Counted from the stretch's first letter, positions 23,828-36,599 are shown. The stretch: DNA of 64,000 bases from Amoebophrya sp. A120 (GCA_905178155.1 CAJINV010000014.1:1629984-1693983), one strand, 5' to 3'. Numbers and translations are program-made. Notes: generated by a model from the sequence alone, not told the origin.

Positions 23828-24126
23828 CTACTTCCGCCGCTTCCTTGTCGCGGTGGGGCGGCGTTCTTCAGCTCGTTTGTGTTCTTCGAGATCGAGTGTG
23901 CCAGTCTCACGAAACCACGTTGCTCTTCCTTGTTCTTCACGAATCACGACCTTCATCCTGATCATCTTCCGAATCAACATCATCTTCAGGCATCGGTAAT
24001 ACAGCGGCGCTGGCAGCAAGAGCAACGAGCACTTCGAGTTGTTCCCGAACAATTCTACAGTTGTAGATGAAGAAGCCAAAGCGTCGATCAACAAGAGCAA
24101 AGGGATGATAAGGAAAATCGCTCGTC
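23828..24126 (-). CDS. Possible terminal exon of a minus-strand acidic protein
   Basis: The frame from 24126 reads SDFPYHPFALVDRRFGFF, then a helical part, then an acidic tail (PMPEDDVDSEDDQDEG) before a stop at about 23937. A second frame to 23828 ends in a basic tail (RKRRK). This looks like real protein sequence in composition, but there is no ATG and no family match, and the remaining exons were not found. Confidence 0.3.
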
Positions 24127-24231
24127 ACTCACACTCCTGCTGAAGAGTCGTCGTAATTTCACGTAGTTGGAATATCGCATTAGGAGTAGTTGTCTATCGA
24201 GCTCGAGGTAGACACTCCATTTTTAACAAAA

Positions 24232-27200
24232 ATGTTGGTATCTCTGAACCAAAGCACCACGACCGCGGAGCGCTCTCTCGCGGCAACCACATCACCCGCT
24301 ACGACATCACCCTCGTCCACGTTCCTCCCCTACCTGTTCCTCACCCTTTTTCTCCACCTGGCTTTCGGCCTTTTCCAGGTTGCTGGCCGGTATTTGCAAA
24401 CAGTCGCTGGGCTGCAGGCGTTTTACCTGCTGGGTGGATTGAATTTTGTCAGCTGGACCCTCATATTTCTGAGTTGCTGTGTACCGTCTTCGTGTCTTCT
24501 AAGTGGGAAAAATAAAGCAGATGTAACTTCGCAAGAACCGCAAGCAGCACAGACGATCGTGACCACCACCTCCACTAGTACAGGACTGCGACTTTCAGGA
24601 ACGCATCTCACATTTTCCGGTCCACCAGCTCGTCGGGGCAGCAGTAGGAGTGGTTCTGCTTCTATCTTCCGGAACAAAAAATCAATGTCCACCAAATCGG
24701 TTTGGTCCAGAAGAAGTGGCTCGGGGCGCGTGGACGTACACAGATATTCATATTCTGTGCAGCGGGACGTCGAGGAAGATCTTCGAGATGTAGAAGAAGT
24801 AAATGACCCTTGCGTGGTGGTTGACGTTGAGGACCACGGAGGTGCTGATGCGTCTCAAGCTGCAAGTGCAAATATCGGAAAAATGCTTGATGTTCCCGTC
24901 GTTCCTACGGCGAAGAACAAGATGAAGCGTTTGAATTTGACAAGTTACTCCAGTAACGGGCCCCCAAAACAGGAGCAGAAGAAACTTGAAAAAAACCTTA
25001 AAAAAACTTGAGCATTTTTGATTTATAACAATTTAAAAAGCAAAAACCAAGAGGGGCAGCCGGAGGAGAAAAAAAACGCACGGAACGGACGCGATTTCCG
25101 GTTTCTGGAAATCGCAATCGCGCCGGCGATTTTGAAAAACTAAGCGAGGTGAACGGCTGGCGCAGATTCAAAATCAAAGGACTCGAACGGGAGGAATTTT
25201 TTTCATTTTATGGCGCGCCAAAATCCACATCTGTGCTGCAGGAATAGCCATCCATAATTTTCGCGCGAAGGCGCGCCACTTTCAAAAGTTTACGAGTGCG
25301 ACCCGGGGCAGATATTTTCCGCAGACATGGGGCAGCATTTCGCACGAACTTGACGGCCGCGGGGCGCGGTTCTTCTTCATTTAGGTGGGGGTCGCCTCGA
25401 TGCATTCACTGCGCCGCGTGCGGGGGTGTTCAAAGTCCCTGCCTCGCACGGGCGCCGGCTGCCGGGGTGCCCGAGCTTGGCGGGCGGTGGGGCTCTGGCC
25501 CTTGCGAGGCCTTTTTGTAGTGCCGAAGCGGCCCCACTCAGAAGGCTTGCCGGCACAAAGGGCGGGCGCAGCGGGCCGTCCTTCCCGGGCCCCCCCGGAG
25601 GCCCTTTCATAATACACAAAGCCCCGCGGCCAGCGGGACTCTGCGCAAGCAGCTTCTGGCCCCCTAGGCTTGTACGCTGAGGGGCGCCCACGCGCGTGGG
25701 CAGGCGGCCTCTTTGTTCCCCGCGCCGTGTTTGCGCGGGTGCGATCCGGCCCGGAAAATGAAGAAAATCAAAAGTGCCACACCATCGGTCGGAGGGTGTG
25801 ATACTTTTTGCCGCGGTGCTGTCATGCATGCAAAAAAACACGCAAAACCCGCGTCGACCATGCCATTGGCTCTGGGGTGTGATACTTTTTGGCAGGATGA
25901 GTTCACGGAGGCCGAAAATGATGAAAGCGACGCCGGCCATGCCGTGGGCTCTAGGTTGTGATACTTTTTGCCAGGCTGCTACGGCGTTCAAACTTGCAAC
26001 CCGGCGAAAGTGTTGGCGAAAATGCGTCACCTCCGCCGAAGCATCTCGGCAGCAGACGAAAAAAACTTGGATCTGCCGACGTTTTTGGGCCAAAATCTGA
26101 AGGGCTCCGCCCACCATACCATTGGGGCTAGCTTGCGATGGCTTCCAAGCACGCGACCCGGCTTGCAAGTCTATTCCAAGTTTATTTCACGTTTTTGCTG
26201 CGATTTCGGCCGCCCGCGGGCGTGCCCAATTTTGGGCTACTTCCTGAGGCCTGTCCACGGGCTGACGGAGCCGATTTGCGAGTCGCAAAAGCGGCGGCGC
26301 CTTCCGAAGGCGCCGGCCGAACTTGGGAAGGGGGGTAAAATCCTGACTTTTGCTGGTTTTCTTCGCCAATGGTGCCGCCGTGGTAAAAAGTATCACACCC
26401 TGGCGCCGCTTGCATGGCGAACGCAGGTTGCCGCGATGGCGAAAGCGAAAACCTTCGCCCGCGTGCCCGCCCTGCGAAAAAGTATCACGCCCCAGCGCCC
26501 ATGGTATGGTCGGTCGGGCTTTCCGCCATGCCCCCCGGCTGCTTGCTAAGCACGCCGCGCCCGCTGGCGCCGCCAGCCTGGGCGCGGCCGGCCCCCTCGC
26601 TCGCCCCGGCGGCCCACGGTGTCCCTTCGTGATTTCTACCGGCGCGCCGCGGCCGCCCCCGGCCCATCGATCGGCAGGCTGCGCCGGCCATCCGCCAGGG
26701 GCGGGCACCGACAAGCCCGGCGCACGCGGGTGCGCTGGGCTATTCTCAACAAAGAAGAGGACGGACCAGCGCGCCACCCCTAGCGCCCACCGTCGCCCGC
26801 CCGGGCGGGCGCGCCCCCTCCGTGTGGCCTGCCGGCCTTTTTGGGGCATCAGGCGGGCCCGGCGTTCTTTTCGGCATTGGCGGCGTGGGGCCAGCTTCTC
26901 GCCAGTGATCGGGCGGATTGATTAGTGGCGGGCGCGTTCTGCTTTTTCTAGGTATAACGAAAAAGCAGCGAAGGCGGCACCCAAAACAGTCCGCGCCCGG
27001 TCTAAATCTCGACAATAGGCAGTTTTGGCTGGAGCGGCCAATTGTCCGGATTCAGATCGTGTTTTGATTTCAAAGCAAAGCGGCTGGGGTTCCTGGCATA
27101 TTTCGCGAAAAACAGTACGAAGAGGCACAGAAAGCGTCGCGCCGTGCCATAGCTTGTCCTCCTGTTGCTGGTTTCAAAGTTGGGCGCGTCACAGGTGCGC

Positions 27201-29556
27201 TCACAGAACAGCTCACTTTGAAGCCGTCGCGACCCTCTCGAATATGGGTCGCGCAAGTCTTTGGCAACTTGGTTGCAAGTTTCGATCTCCATAAAATTGG
27301 GGGTCCGTTCCACCAGTAAACAAGTAAGTCGAGTCCAGCACAGGAGCATTGGACGAGGACCTCGCCAGGAAAGAAGATGAACCCGAACCGCCGGCACTTG
27401 GTCACTGCCTCCGGGATAAAACTGGTGGAGGCGGCAATGCGACTGTAAGGCCGAACAACATCTTCGGCGTAGAAGTACTACTTCCGGGAGGAACTTCAGC
27501 GGAGGTGGAAGCAGCTGCATCCTCATCAAGGGACGACGGCGCTAGAAGTCGTGTAGTCGACAACGATAGCAAAGACGAAGAGGAGGTACTAGACCTGCAA
27601 GATGACTCCTCTCCTGAAAGACGAGCTGGTGCGCCATCTTCATCCTCAAATCCTGGAGCCGCGGAAGTAGATGAGCTAGACCCCAGCGACGTCGTCCCCA
27701 CGTCCTCGAAGAAGAAAAACAAGTTTCTGATCGGCACCACTTACGGCGCAGTCACGGTCTTCCGCGCCCTAAGCAATCTGCTCTCCACGTCCGTAACCCT
27801 GGCCTACTACCTCCAAAGCGTCGCCCAGCTCGCGCCCTTTGTCGTCGCGTTTCTCGCATTTTTGTTCCTCAACGAGCGAGATGCATTGCAAAAGCTGTAA
27901 TACCATGCCAGTACTAGTAGTTGCATTTGCATGTTGTGCTTGTGAGTCACACCATCAATAACATGAAATATGGAGCCTGTAAGGCTGATTTACGTTATCC
28001 TTAGGAAGTGGACTCATCTATCACATAAGTAATTCCAGATTCCACAACTTATAGAACAACAACAAGTGCGATATAAATTACTTTTGCAGAGCATAAGGGA
28101 ACGAGGCCGAAGGGGTTCTGGATCGCGTGCGTGTTGTGCGTGGTCAGTTCCGGACTCGTGATTCTCGGAAAGCACATTACGGAAGCGAATTCTAGCACGT
28201 CGGCACAGGGAGAGGCGGACCCTAGTACCGCTGCGTCAAAGCCTGCCGCTGTTGTGACACACTCACACCATGAGGACCACCTGCTGGCAAAGATAAACCC
28301 ACTCCCAGCTGCCCCGGCATTACAACATGATCTACTGCGTGACGGTCACCAGCGGAGAACAACAGCGCATCAAAAGATGTTGGGCCAAGAAGTAGAGCAA
28401 GAAGGACTACTTGTTTCAGTTGCCCGTCGGCCTCAACACGTATTTCACGAACAGCAGAAAGATAATTTTTACCCGGCCGACACAGGCACTCCTCGAGATC
28501 TATCACCGCAGAAAACGCAACGCCTCCCCCCCCTCCCCGCCGACCCGACCGCGCCGGCGAACATCGCGCTTGGCGTCTTTCTGCAAATTATCTGCATTTT
28601 CCTCCTGTCCTCCACCCGAATTGCGATGAAGCAGACGGCCAGGGTCGGGCTCACACCCCGGGAACTGGCCACGTACCAGTATGGAATGAACATCACGTTG
28701 CTGCTCGTGGTAACGTATTGGTACGAAGAGGGGTCTTTCGCAAATTGGTGGAAACTGTATTCCAATCTCTCTACCTTTGACTATGCGCTGTTTTTCTTCG
28801 TCGCCATCGTCATCACGTTTTACGCAAACCAGAAGCAGTATGAACGCGTCAGAATCGAAATTCACAAAGTTGAAGTTGTATTTTTCGGCGACGCATAAAC
28901 AAATGCAAGGCACAAGATACCTGCCGTACTGCGGGTGTCAGCTGCCCGTTGTTCGGGGTTGGAGATATTAGAGCTGCTAACCTATCGCTTGGTTCTTTTG
29001 GTGCCCACATATTCCTATTAGCGCGACAAATTGTAGACCGTTTTGCACATGACTTCAACACTATCGATTTCAATTCTGACATCCTCATAAGCAAATCGAA
29101 GCCGTGCGGATTCTTGGGCCCACACTGTACAGCAGTTTTCAGCCCCTCCGGCTGGTGAGTTCCGTCTGTGGCAGTTATTTTCTGTTGCGCGAGCCGGTGG
29201 AGTCAGCGGTGTCTTGGGTCGGAATTTTTCTCTTGTGCTGCACATTGTGGGTGTACTTCGGAATGCAGCTGTGGGAGAAGAAAAAAATGGACATGGTGGA
29301 AGGTGCGAAGTTGATGAGCTCTACTGAAGCAGATCTAGAGAAATACGAACGCTGCACGAAAACCGAGCTAAAACTTGTGTCCGGGCATGGACATTTTGCG
29401 GCCAACACCGATGAAGAAACGACAAGAACAACGAAAAAAAACAAACATCCCGATGATGAAGACGAAGATGAAACATTCGAAATAAAGATTGACAACAAGA
29501 TAAAAACAATTGGAAAGAACACCAGAGAGGTCAATAGAGTCGGAATGATGGAATGA
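24232..29556 (+). CDS. DMT/EamA-type multi-pass membrane transporter
   Basis: The ATG at 24232 opens exon A, with two membrane segments (around LFLHLAFGLFQVAGRYL and YLLGGLNFVSWTLIF), followed by a long Ser-rich cytoplasmic loop. Exon B (about 27349-27884) continues with an acidic loop and two membrane helices ending in the LFLNER signature typical after helix 4 of EamA proteins. Exon C (about 28090-28848) has KGFWIACVLCVVSSGLVIL and further helices. Exon D (about 29082-29556) has the closing helices (ILGPTLYSSFQPL, YFLLREP, WVGIFLLCCTLWVYF) and a charged tail. The family exports or exchanges small metabolites such as nucleotide sugars or sugar phosphates; the substrate cannot be told. The intron between A and B is over 2 kb and its borders are not fixed. 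Two introners separate the later exons. Confidence 0.65.
25030..27300. repeat. GC-rich repeat-laden intron of the transporter gene
   Basis: This 2.3-kb tract has very high GC content from about 25400 to 26930 and open frames on all strands, typical of composition rather than coding. It carries GTGTGATACTTTTTG-type motifs at 25796, 25877 and 25956 (81 and 79 bases apart) and the complement at about 26384 and 26476. That motif resembles the ends of the family B introners in this window, suggesting nested or tandem introner-related copies. Confidence 0.55.
27884..28089 (+). mobile_element. Introner, family B (TTGCAAAAGT...ACTTTTGCA ends)
   Basis: The inverted ends are ATTGCAAAAGCTGTAAT and ATAAATTACTTTTGCAG. 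Removing it joins LFLNERD to KGTRPKGFW, the expected loop between EamA helices 4 and 5. The 5' border has no GT in the required phase. Confidence 0.7.
28848..29081 (+). mobile_element. Introner, family C (GTCAGAATCGAAAT ends)
   Basis: GTCAGAATCGAAATTCACAA at the left is answered by ACTATCGATTTCAATTCTGAC at the right. The flanking exons continue the transporter (ANQKQYE to IEAVRILGP), but no GT-AG pair keeps the frame, so splicing appears non-canonical. Confidence 0.7.
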
Positions 29557-29809
29557 CATTGTCACTGACACAACATTGAGATTGACAATGTAGGTCTATG
29601 TGTATCTGCGAAGGATGTACTTACGAGTTCGACCAATTGGAATCATTATTATCCATCATGATGGGTTAACGCCTGAACAAAACACCACATAGATTATCTT
29701 CGTGAAAGGAAACCAAATCGACCACGAGCACACGCTGAACCCGAGCCGACAATACCCATCCAGACAAACTTTGTGATCCGACTAGCAGGAGCGGAAGCCG
29801 ACTGCCAGT

Positions 29810-30310
29810 GTGGTGATGTTTACCTATCTCACGGCCGGGGTAGAAGATGTAGCCAGCGCTTGCACTGAACGCGAAACGTCGGGACTGGGTTGCGCCCTCC
29901 TTCAGGGAGACATCGAAGGGGGCGCACCCTTCAGGTACTCTGTTATGCGTTCCACCCGTCTTCCTGGCCATCGAAAATTCGTGATGCAGATTGTTTTGAT
30001 TTTGAGGAACTATTGTGTGTGCCGCCCCTGTCTCGTCCCTGCTGTCACATCGCAGGTTCCCTGTCCTACGGCCGCTACCTCGTGTTCGCCCTGCTCAGCA
30101 TGCCCAAGACCGAGACATGACACTAGCACCCTTGCCAGCTGCACACATCCCTCCTCGTGTAACGGCCGCCGGAGGAGCGCAGCCTACCAGCAATGCAGAA
30201 CACCCGCGCAGGCCACGAACGCGGGAACGGGCTGCATCTTTCCCCTCGAGGCGGGGAGAGGTGCACCCACCAGGTACTCTGTACTGTTGAACGTTCCGAC
30301 TACATGCTGA
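29810..30310 (+). CDS. Small cysteine-rich reading frame with two similar blocks
   Basis: This 166-codon open frame contains two related blocks, one ending GAPFRYSV and one ending GAPTRYSV, each preceded by a C-x(9-10)-GC pattern. Similar duplicated blocks are common in secreted cysteine-rich proteins. The stretch 29935-30054 starts GTACT, ends CAG and is a multiple of three, so it may be an intron. Start, end and neighbouring exons are unknown. Confidence 0.35.
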   Translation: MVMFTYLTAGVEDVASACTERETSGLGCALLQGDIEGGAPFRYSVMRSTRLPGHRKFVMQIVLILRNYCVCRPCLVPAVTSQVPCPTAATSCSPCSACPRPRHDTSTLASCTHPSSCNGRRRSAAYQQCRTPAQATNAGTGCIFPLEAGRGAPTRYSVLLNVPTTC

Positions 30311-30639
30311 TGATGATGCTGATGATTTTACTGGTGGCAGTGTGCTTCTGCTTGCATGGAATTCTGTCGCGGCCTGTCCTGCTTCCGCCCACACACAACC
30401 CACAGGTATGTGGGCCCCGAGCTGTTGCGCCCCCCGCAACCCCAGTTACGAACCTGCGCACGCTGGCCGATAGCGATAACTAGGGACGAACGGTGGCACA
30501 TCCATGGGCCGGGGCGGCGGCGAAGCAAGGCGCGCTGCAGCGGGACCGTCGGTGGGGGAAAAATCCGGCAGCCTGCGAGAGAGGAAATGTCCACTGAGCA
30601 GCTCAATGCAGTGTGTGCCGTAGCTCCGTTGTAGTGCCG

Positions 30640-31570
30640 TGACTTTGAAAAAATGGAAAAAACACAGAAAGGGCTACTCCATTTTTACTCGAACCAATAG
30701 TACTGCAACTCCTACTTCCTGTACGTAACTTTCAGAAAAACTTGTAATCGGAACGACTTTGGAAAACAGTGTAAGTCCAGAAAACTTGTATCTCATTCGA
30801 AAACTTTCCACAACGAAAGCAAGCTTTAGGATCGAAATTCAACTATAGACTTTGCGACTTGTAGACCTTAAATTTGAAACTTTAAACTCGACAACAGTAG
30901 TGAAAACTTTTTGGTTGAGCAACAACAGCAGCACGAGAAAGGACGAGGTAGAGAGTAGTAAGCGGAAACGATCAAAGCATCGCAGTTCAAGTTAGTTTCA
31001 GCGTAGGAATAGCTTTTATTTTAGCGTAAGAGTTGGTCTTTTCGGTAGCAAGCAGAGGTAGGAAAAGAGGTTTTAGTTGTTGTCTTTTTTCACAGGCTTT
31101 CGATGAAGCAGGGATTTTTCTTGAAATAGCGCTAGAGAGAAAAGGTGTGTAAACGCGTTCCCACCTTCTCGCATGAGCACAAACAAACAAACAATTATCT
31201 TCGTCTTTTCTGACAACTTCAATATGACCGATCCATCATTTTTTTTTTCGTCGATATTATCATTGTATTTAATTTCCTAGATATCATCCTTGGAATCAGA
31301 TATCCAAATCCATAATCCATATCCTGAATCAAATTGAATCAATCTGGAAAAAAATTATTCTTGATATCCGAATTCTGAATTTCGATCGAGATATATCTGG
31401 AGAAGATCGTAATTCATATCCAAGCTACAACTACATCTCAAATTGAAAGGAGAAAAAGAACAGATTTATTTTTCAACAGATGCAGACCAAAATTAAATTT
31501 AAATTTTTATGGAAGTAGTCGTTGCAAAATCATGAATTTATTGTTGATTGTTGGTTGAAGATTTAGATCC
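30640..31570. other. AT-rich intergenic DNA
   Basis: No gene is visible. From about 31210 the sequence turns strongly AT-rich with repeated ATATCC/GATATC words and ends at the edge of a GC-rich island. Confidence 0.45.
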
Positions 31571-32990
31571 GGAAATTGTTACAATAGAAATCCTGAAGGT
31601 TGTCGTAGTTTTATTTTAGTTAGTCTCAGTTTGAAGGTGACAGGGAAGAATTGATGTGAGAACTGAACATTGGATATTTTCGGGCCTCGAAAAATTGTCA
31701 GGTTGCCGGCCCCGGGCAAGCTGCCCGGTTTGAAATTGGTGTAAAAAAGCATTAATGTAAAAGCAGAAAGGTGGGCAAGGAAATACGCAAAAGCGACGGT
31801 GGGAAAGCCCAGAGAGAAGACACGGCACATGGCCCAAACAACCAGGGGGCGAACACAGGAAGGGGCCGCGGGCGCGCGAGGGCAACCGGGCCCGGCTGCC
31901 CCCGGTCCCATCGCGCCCCTGCCTTCTGCGCCAGATCGCGAAGCGGAACCGGGGCCCGAAGCGGAATGGGTGGAGCCAGGGCGCCCCAATGGCCCGGGCA
32001 AACATAGGCAACCCCGGGGGCGACGCTGGCACAACGCTGCCCGGGAATCAGAGGCAAACTCCGCCAATGACCAAGAGGAGACAACGCGAGGGCCCCGCGG
32101 GCTGCGCCGAAAAACCTAGATCGCAAAAACGGCGCCCAAAACGAAAAACCACGGCCCCCCCGGATGCTGCCCAAACCATCCCCAAAAAGTTGCAGCTTTT
32201 TCTGCTTTCTCCAGCTTGGGTTTCGGGTGTGGTTAGTGCTTTAATTCATGTTTAATTTTTTTTTAGTTGGTTGTTTAATTTTGCATTAAAATTTGCATTA
32301 ATTTGCTTCCAAGGCGTTTCCTTAGGGAAAACGCCTATGAAGCAAATTAGTGCAATTTTATTGCATGAATTATTGCACCAATTAATGTGATCATTAATCC
32401 GCGACCATCCTCTGCGGACAGTCGCGGACTAATCCGGAAAAGGTGGGACTCTGGTTGACGACAAGAACTGGAGTCCGGGCGGAACCTCGCGGATCGAAGA
32501 CTCGGGGCCCTACACATGACCGACCGGCAAAGGAAGCCCGATAATGTTGCACGGCCCCACCAAGCCAAAGGGAGAGAACAACCAACCCAACCGCCACCCA
32601 AAGGACAACCAGGCGGCAGAACAACTCGAAAAGGAGCAAGGCGGCCCGGGAGGGAGTTGCGCCGCCAAAGCGGCGTGTCCTTCTGTTGGACAACACACGA
32701 AGCGGCGCCCATGTTGGGAAAATAGGGAAACATATACAAAGGACCCGGTGGGTGGGGGGCCAAAAACACGAACACCGAACACACCACCTCCCCCGGGGAA
32801 ACCGAGGCCGGGGCGCTTTTTCAGGCTACCGAACACAAAAAGGCCCGGGCAGACCAAGAAAAAGGACCCAGGCCAAAAAGTCCGCGCGCTTTGAGCTTCA
32901 TGCTTTTTCATGCCGATTTTAATCATCGAAATTTGCCAGGGCCTGGCTGCCTGAAAATTGATGCCATGGCCAGACATGGAAAGAAAGAAA
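31570..32990. other. GC-rich island in AT-rich DNA
   Basis: About 1.3 kb of GC-rich DNA (31690-32220 and 32450-32940) is split by an AT-rich stretch with ATTAA words around 32240-32400, including a short inverted pair (AGGCGTTTCC and GGAAAACGCCT, 32309-32333). Long frames exist on both strands but are Pro/Gly/Arg-rich shadows of each other, so no gene is called. It resembles the GC-rich intron at 25.4-26.9 kb in composition. Confidence 0.45.
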
Positions 32991-33466
32991 GAAAGATGGT
33001 TGATTTTTTCTCATAAAAAAATAAATTATAGAATTTCTAGGATTTGGATCGATGGATGATTTTGAAAATTGAAAATCATGATAATAGAAAATTTCGAAAA
33101 GAAATTATCATCAAGATTTATTTCCATTCTGAGTTTCGATTTTCCGAAAAAAAATTAAATTCCGATATCAATCCAGATCTTGAATAGAATTCCAGAAAAG
33201 AATCCAAATTTGCCTCGATTCTTGAAAAATCAATGAAGATTCGAAGAATCTCGATCGAGAATGAAAGACAAAAGAAATAAAATTGATTTTTTCTTTCTTT
33301 CTTTCTCTCTCTCATGTCTGGATATGATGACAAATGTTCAAACCCCTAAAAAATCCATCATTTTCATCTCATATAGGTCGACATGGAAATTCATGGATTT
33401 TACCATTCAAATAATGATTTTTTTATCCTTATATTCTATTGAATATTCATATCATTGATTCGATGA

Positions 33467-33660
33467 GAATCTCGATAGAAATTGAAAAATCTCGATGATG
33501 ATCTTTAGAATTTCGATGGGGAATTGATGAATCTCGATGGAGAATTGATGAATCTCGATGGAGAATTCAATTTGAGTTGAAGAATCTCGATGGAAAATTA
33601 AAGATTATCGATGGGAAATTGAAGAATTGATGAATTTCGATGGAGAATTGAAGATTTCCG
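33467..33660 (+). repeat. Degenerate tandem repeat, about 18-21-bp unit
   Basis: The unit GAATCTCGATGGAGAATTGAT repeats with variation seven to nine times. It is followed by the end of the minus-strand membrane-protein gene. Confidence 0.7.
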
Positions 33661-33859
33661 AATGTATCGATTCATGATTCGATTAATTTTCATGTTGTTG
33701 TTATTTTCAAACTTGAAATTTTTCGGTTTGTGCAGCCGATTAAATCATTTTTTGTGTTTTTCAATAATTGAGGTAGAGGTCACGTTCTGTCATGATTCAT
33801 CTGTTCTCGCAGTTCGTGCATGCATTTCCATGTTGATCGATGGAGATGGTCTAGTATCA

Positions 33860-36566
33860 TCAATGTCGATAGCCCATTCCTCCCCAGAGTGTGACCAGTG
33901 TCACGCATGCGCGCAGACCAAATTTGAGCAATATCATCACAAAATTTTTGAAATCGCCGCAGTTGTCCCATCCTCCTTTCCTTGCCTGTGGGGCGAATTG
34001 GGGGCCCTTTCCATTGGTGCTCGACATTGGCATTGCAAGATGAGTTGCAGTGGGTGTCATCGCGCCGCCGGTGTTTTTCATGTGTGTGTCCTTCGGCCTC
34101 GACTGCTGGCTGCTTTCTTGGAAATCATCTTGTCCAGTCGCAGGACTCTCGTCAACAGCAGCCACCTCTAATGGAGATCTTGATTTTTCTTTCGCAAAAT
34201 CAAAATTCTTTACCGGCCACCGCCACTGCCACAAATCTTCCACCAGAGCCGGCCCGGGCGAACTGAAGAACATCCCGAAAATATTCTGCGTCAAAACGTC
34301 ATTGCCCCACACTCAAGTAGACGGGCAAATTGATACACAAACGAACAATTTTGGGTTGTCGCACCTGACAACTCTGGGGGCGCAGCGCATGACATCATAC
34401 ATTTGAGCCATGCAGATTTTCATAACAAATCTTGGGTGGGAAGAACAGTACAGGCGTTTTTCTCAGGATAGAAGAAAATGAAAGACCACACCTGCGTCAT
34501 CGCGCCGGCTAGAATGGACATCTGGCAGATCGGAATCCAAACCAAGTAGCAGACTTTCCGCCTGTGGACCCGGTTTAGTTCGTCCGTTTTCAAGACCATG
34601 TGCCCCGTGATTTCAAACGCGGACTTCAGCCTTTCCGCCACGCCGTAGTCGTAGGTGTAGTTGTCTATTTCTAACAGGAACAAAACCGCAATCGCGTTTA
34701 AGCAGATGGAGAGTGCGTCCCTGCCCCGAAAGATAATCAGCATCGGGATGACGACGATAATGATCGGAATCAACATGAACTGGCGCACGAAGGAGAAAAG
34801 TTTCAGGAGGCGCAGAACAAACCGGCGGCGGACTGACAGCTTTAGACTCGTTATGAAAATTTTCTCGATCATTTTTACAATTTTTTCTTCGTCTCGCCTC
34901 CTCGTCCTCCCAGCGCTCCAACGCGAAGTCGCACAGTTGAATATCCCTCAATTCCCGGCAGATCGCCAGACCGATGATGAAGCTGGAAAAAAGGGTGACG
35001 TAAACGTCGCTCAAGCTCAGTTCCAGGGTCGTCAACGCCATCCCGAACATATGCAAGAAAACAATTGCGGAAGTGTAGTAAGTTTATACACCTGCGAAGC
35101 ATCATGATGCAAAACTGTAGTATACGGGTGCTAGTGTAGTTATGCTACACAGCGGCCATAAGCATAACCATATTAGAGTCCCTGTCATCTTTCATATCTG
35201 TTTCCCCGTATAACGAGCTGTGCGTGACAAGGCTTCCTCTGCCATGCAGAAGGAATTTGTCATGCTGTCACAACTCCAAGAAGAAGAGCCTTCACTAAAG
35301 CAGTTTTTTTCTTGAATACACAGACCAGTCAATGTATCGGTACAGACCCGGGTAGAGCCGCGTTTCTTCTTTCTTCGATTTTTCCACTTGGCCCACCATG
35401 GAGGCAAAATCTACGTCTCCGTCGGACAAAGCGGCGATGGTTTTTTTCTCCTCGACGTCTCTTCGATTCGCCAGCTGCGCCTGAAAATCCCCCTTTATGC
35501 TGCATCTCTCGCACAGCACCGGGTAGATTTTCAGCTCATACCGGGATATCAAGGGGTTGTTCTCTTGATTAAATTCTGCGTTCGCGACCTTCACCCTGGG
35601 TTGCCAGTACTGCCGAAGTACCTCCTCCGTGGAAGTGGTGTTCGCTGCTGACGCGACGTGATTCGTCCAGTGATCGGTGTTCAGAAATTCCTCGCACAGG
35701 TCCCGGTACCACAGATTACAGTCCACGCAAAACCCCGCTTCCGGGTAGCACCAGTGCCCCGCGGCGCAAATCGTTTCGGAAAAAAGCCCGCACGTTGGCC
35801 GGGGGCACGCGCCGGCGATCATGGCGGAGAGGATCAGCTGAGTGAAAATCATGAGACAGGAGGCGGCGATCCAATAGTTACCGCGGCCGAAGGACTCTTG
35901 GAGTAGGACGGTGTGTATGCATTGAAAAAGTATCGGATTCGTAGGAATCGTAAGCTGATGCATGAAGACAAATGTCATTGTTCCAAACCCGCATAGTCCA
36001 CTTTTGTACTTGCAAAAATTTGTGATGCATTTCATACTAGGAGGAGGAGGATCCTTCACACCTGTTTTTAGCTATACATATTGCTATCAAGTGGAACATG
36101 ATGTCGCAGACCACCCGGAGGAAACGAGCAGGGAGGCATACTAGTAATACGATACTACTTTATTTACAAAATGCATAGTGTGGGCGTTTTTGTAAGCAGC
36201 GAGGGCATTGATCTCGTCGTCGGGGCTTGTTGCAGCACTTTGGGAGCAGTTACTTCTGGGAGCAGGGTTAGTTGGCGGGCTGGCGTCTTGTCCTTTAGGC
36301 TCTTTCTCGTCGTCGTGGTCGACACCTCGTGTCGCGAGGAGCTCTTGCTCGTCTGGTGCATCTTCGTCGGGAAACGAGGATGCCCTACATAACCACAAAT
36401 GTAGCGTCAACTGGTGGAAGTTCAGGGGCGTCTCTTGCAATCTTCGCTGAAATGCGAAGAAAAAGTCGCGGTCGGTAGGTTGACCCGAGGCTTGGAGGTC
36501 GAGACGGACATCTGCCGTGGCGCCGTTCACGGGCTCGACGGCTGTTGCGCTCATCGCGGGGTCCAT
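33860..36566 (-). CDS. Multi-pass membrane protein of an alveolate-type family
   Basis: Proposed order from the right: exon 1 from ATG 36566 (LTLHLWLCR, acidic linker); exon 2 about 35910-35315 (one membrane segment, then a Cys-rich lumenal stretch with CPRPTCGLF, CYPEAGFC and CDCNLW-like pairs); exon 3 about 35047-34880 (VTLFSSFIIGLAICREL); continuation 34880-about 34435 (FMLIPIIIVVIPMLIIF, DALSICLNAIAVLFLLEID); last exon about 34315-33860 (NDVLTQNIFGMFF, hydrophilic tail). The pattern is familiar to me from uncharacterised dinoflagellate membrane proteins; function is unknown. The frame changes at an A6 run on the coding strand (34881-34886). One base fewer would join the two halves, so this is an assembly error, a true mutation or an unusual splice. 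Confidence 0.5.
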
Positions 36567-36599
36567 CTTGTTTTTCCGCGGCTGCTACGCACGGACGGT

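Noticed and set aside
25377-26925. Several long frames on both strands (up to 263 codons)
   Set aside because: They overlap each other in a GC-rich tract, are Pro/Arg/Gly-rich and contain the repeat motifs; high GC alone explains lack of stops.
31579-32977. Frames of 138-162 codons on both strands
   Set aside because: Same reasoning: overlapping antisense frames in a GC-rich island without ATG context or motifs.
33662-34171. 169-codon plus-strand frame
   Set aside because: The minus-strand frame over the same bases fits as the last exon of the membrane protein, so the plus frame is probably antisense.
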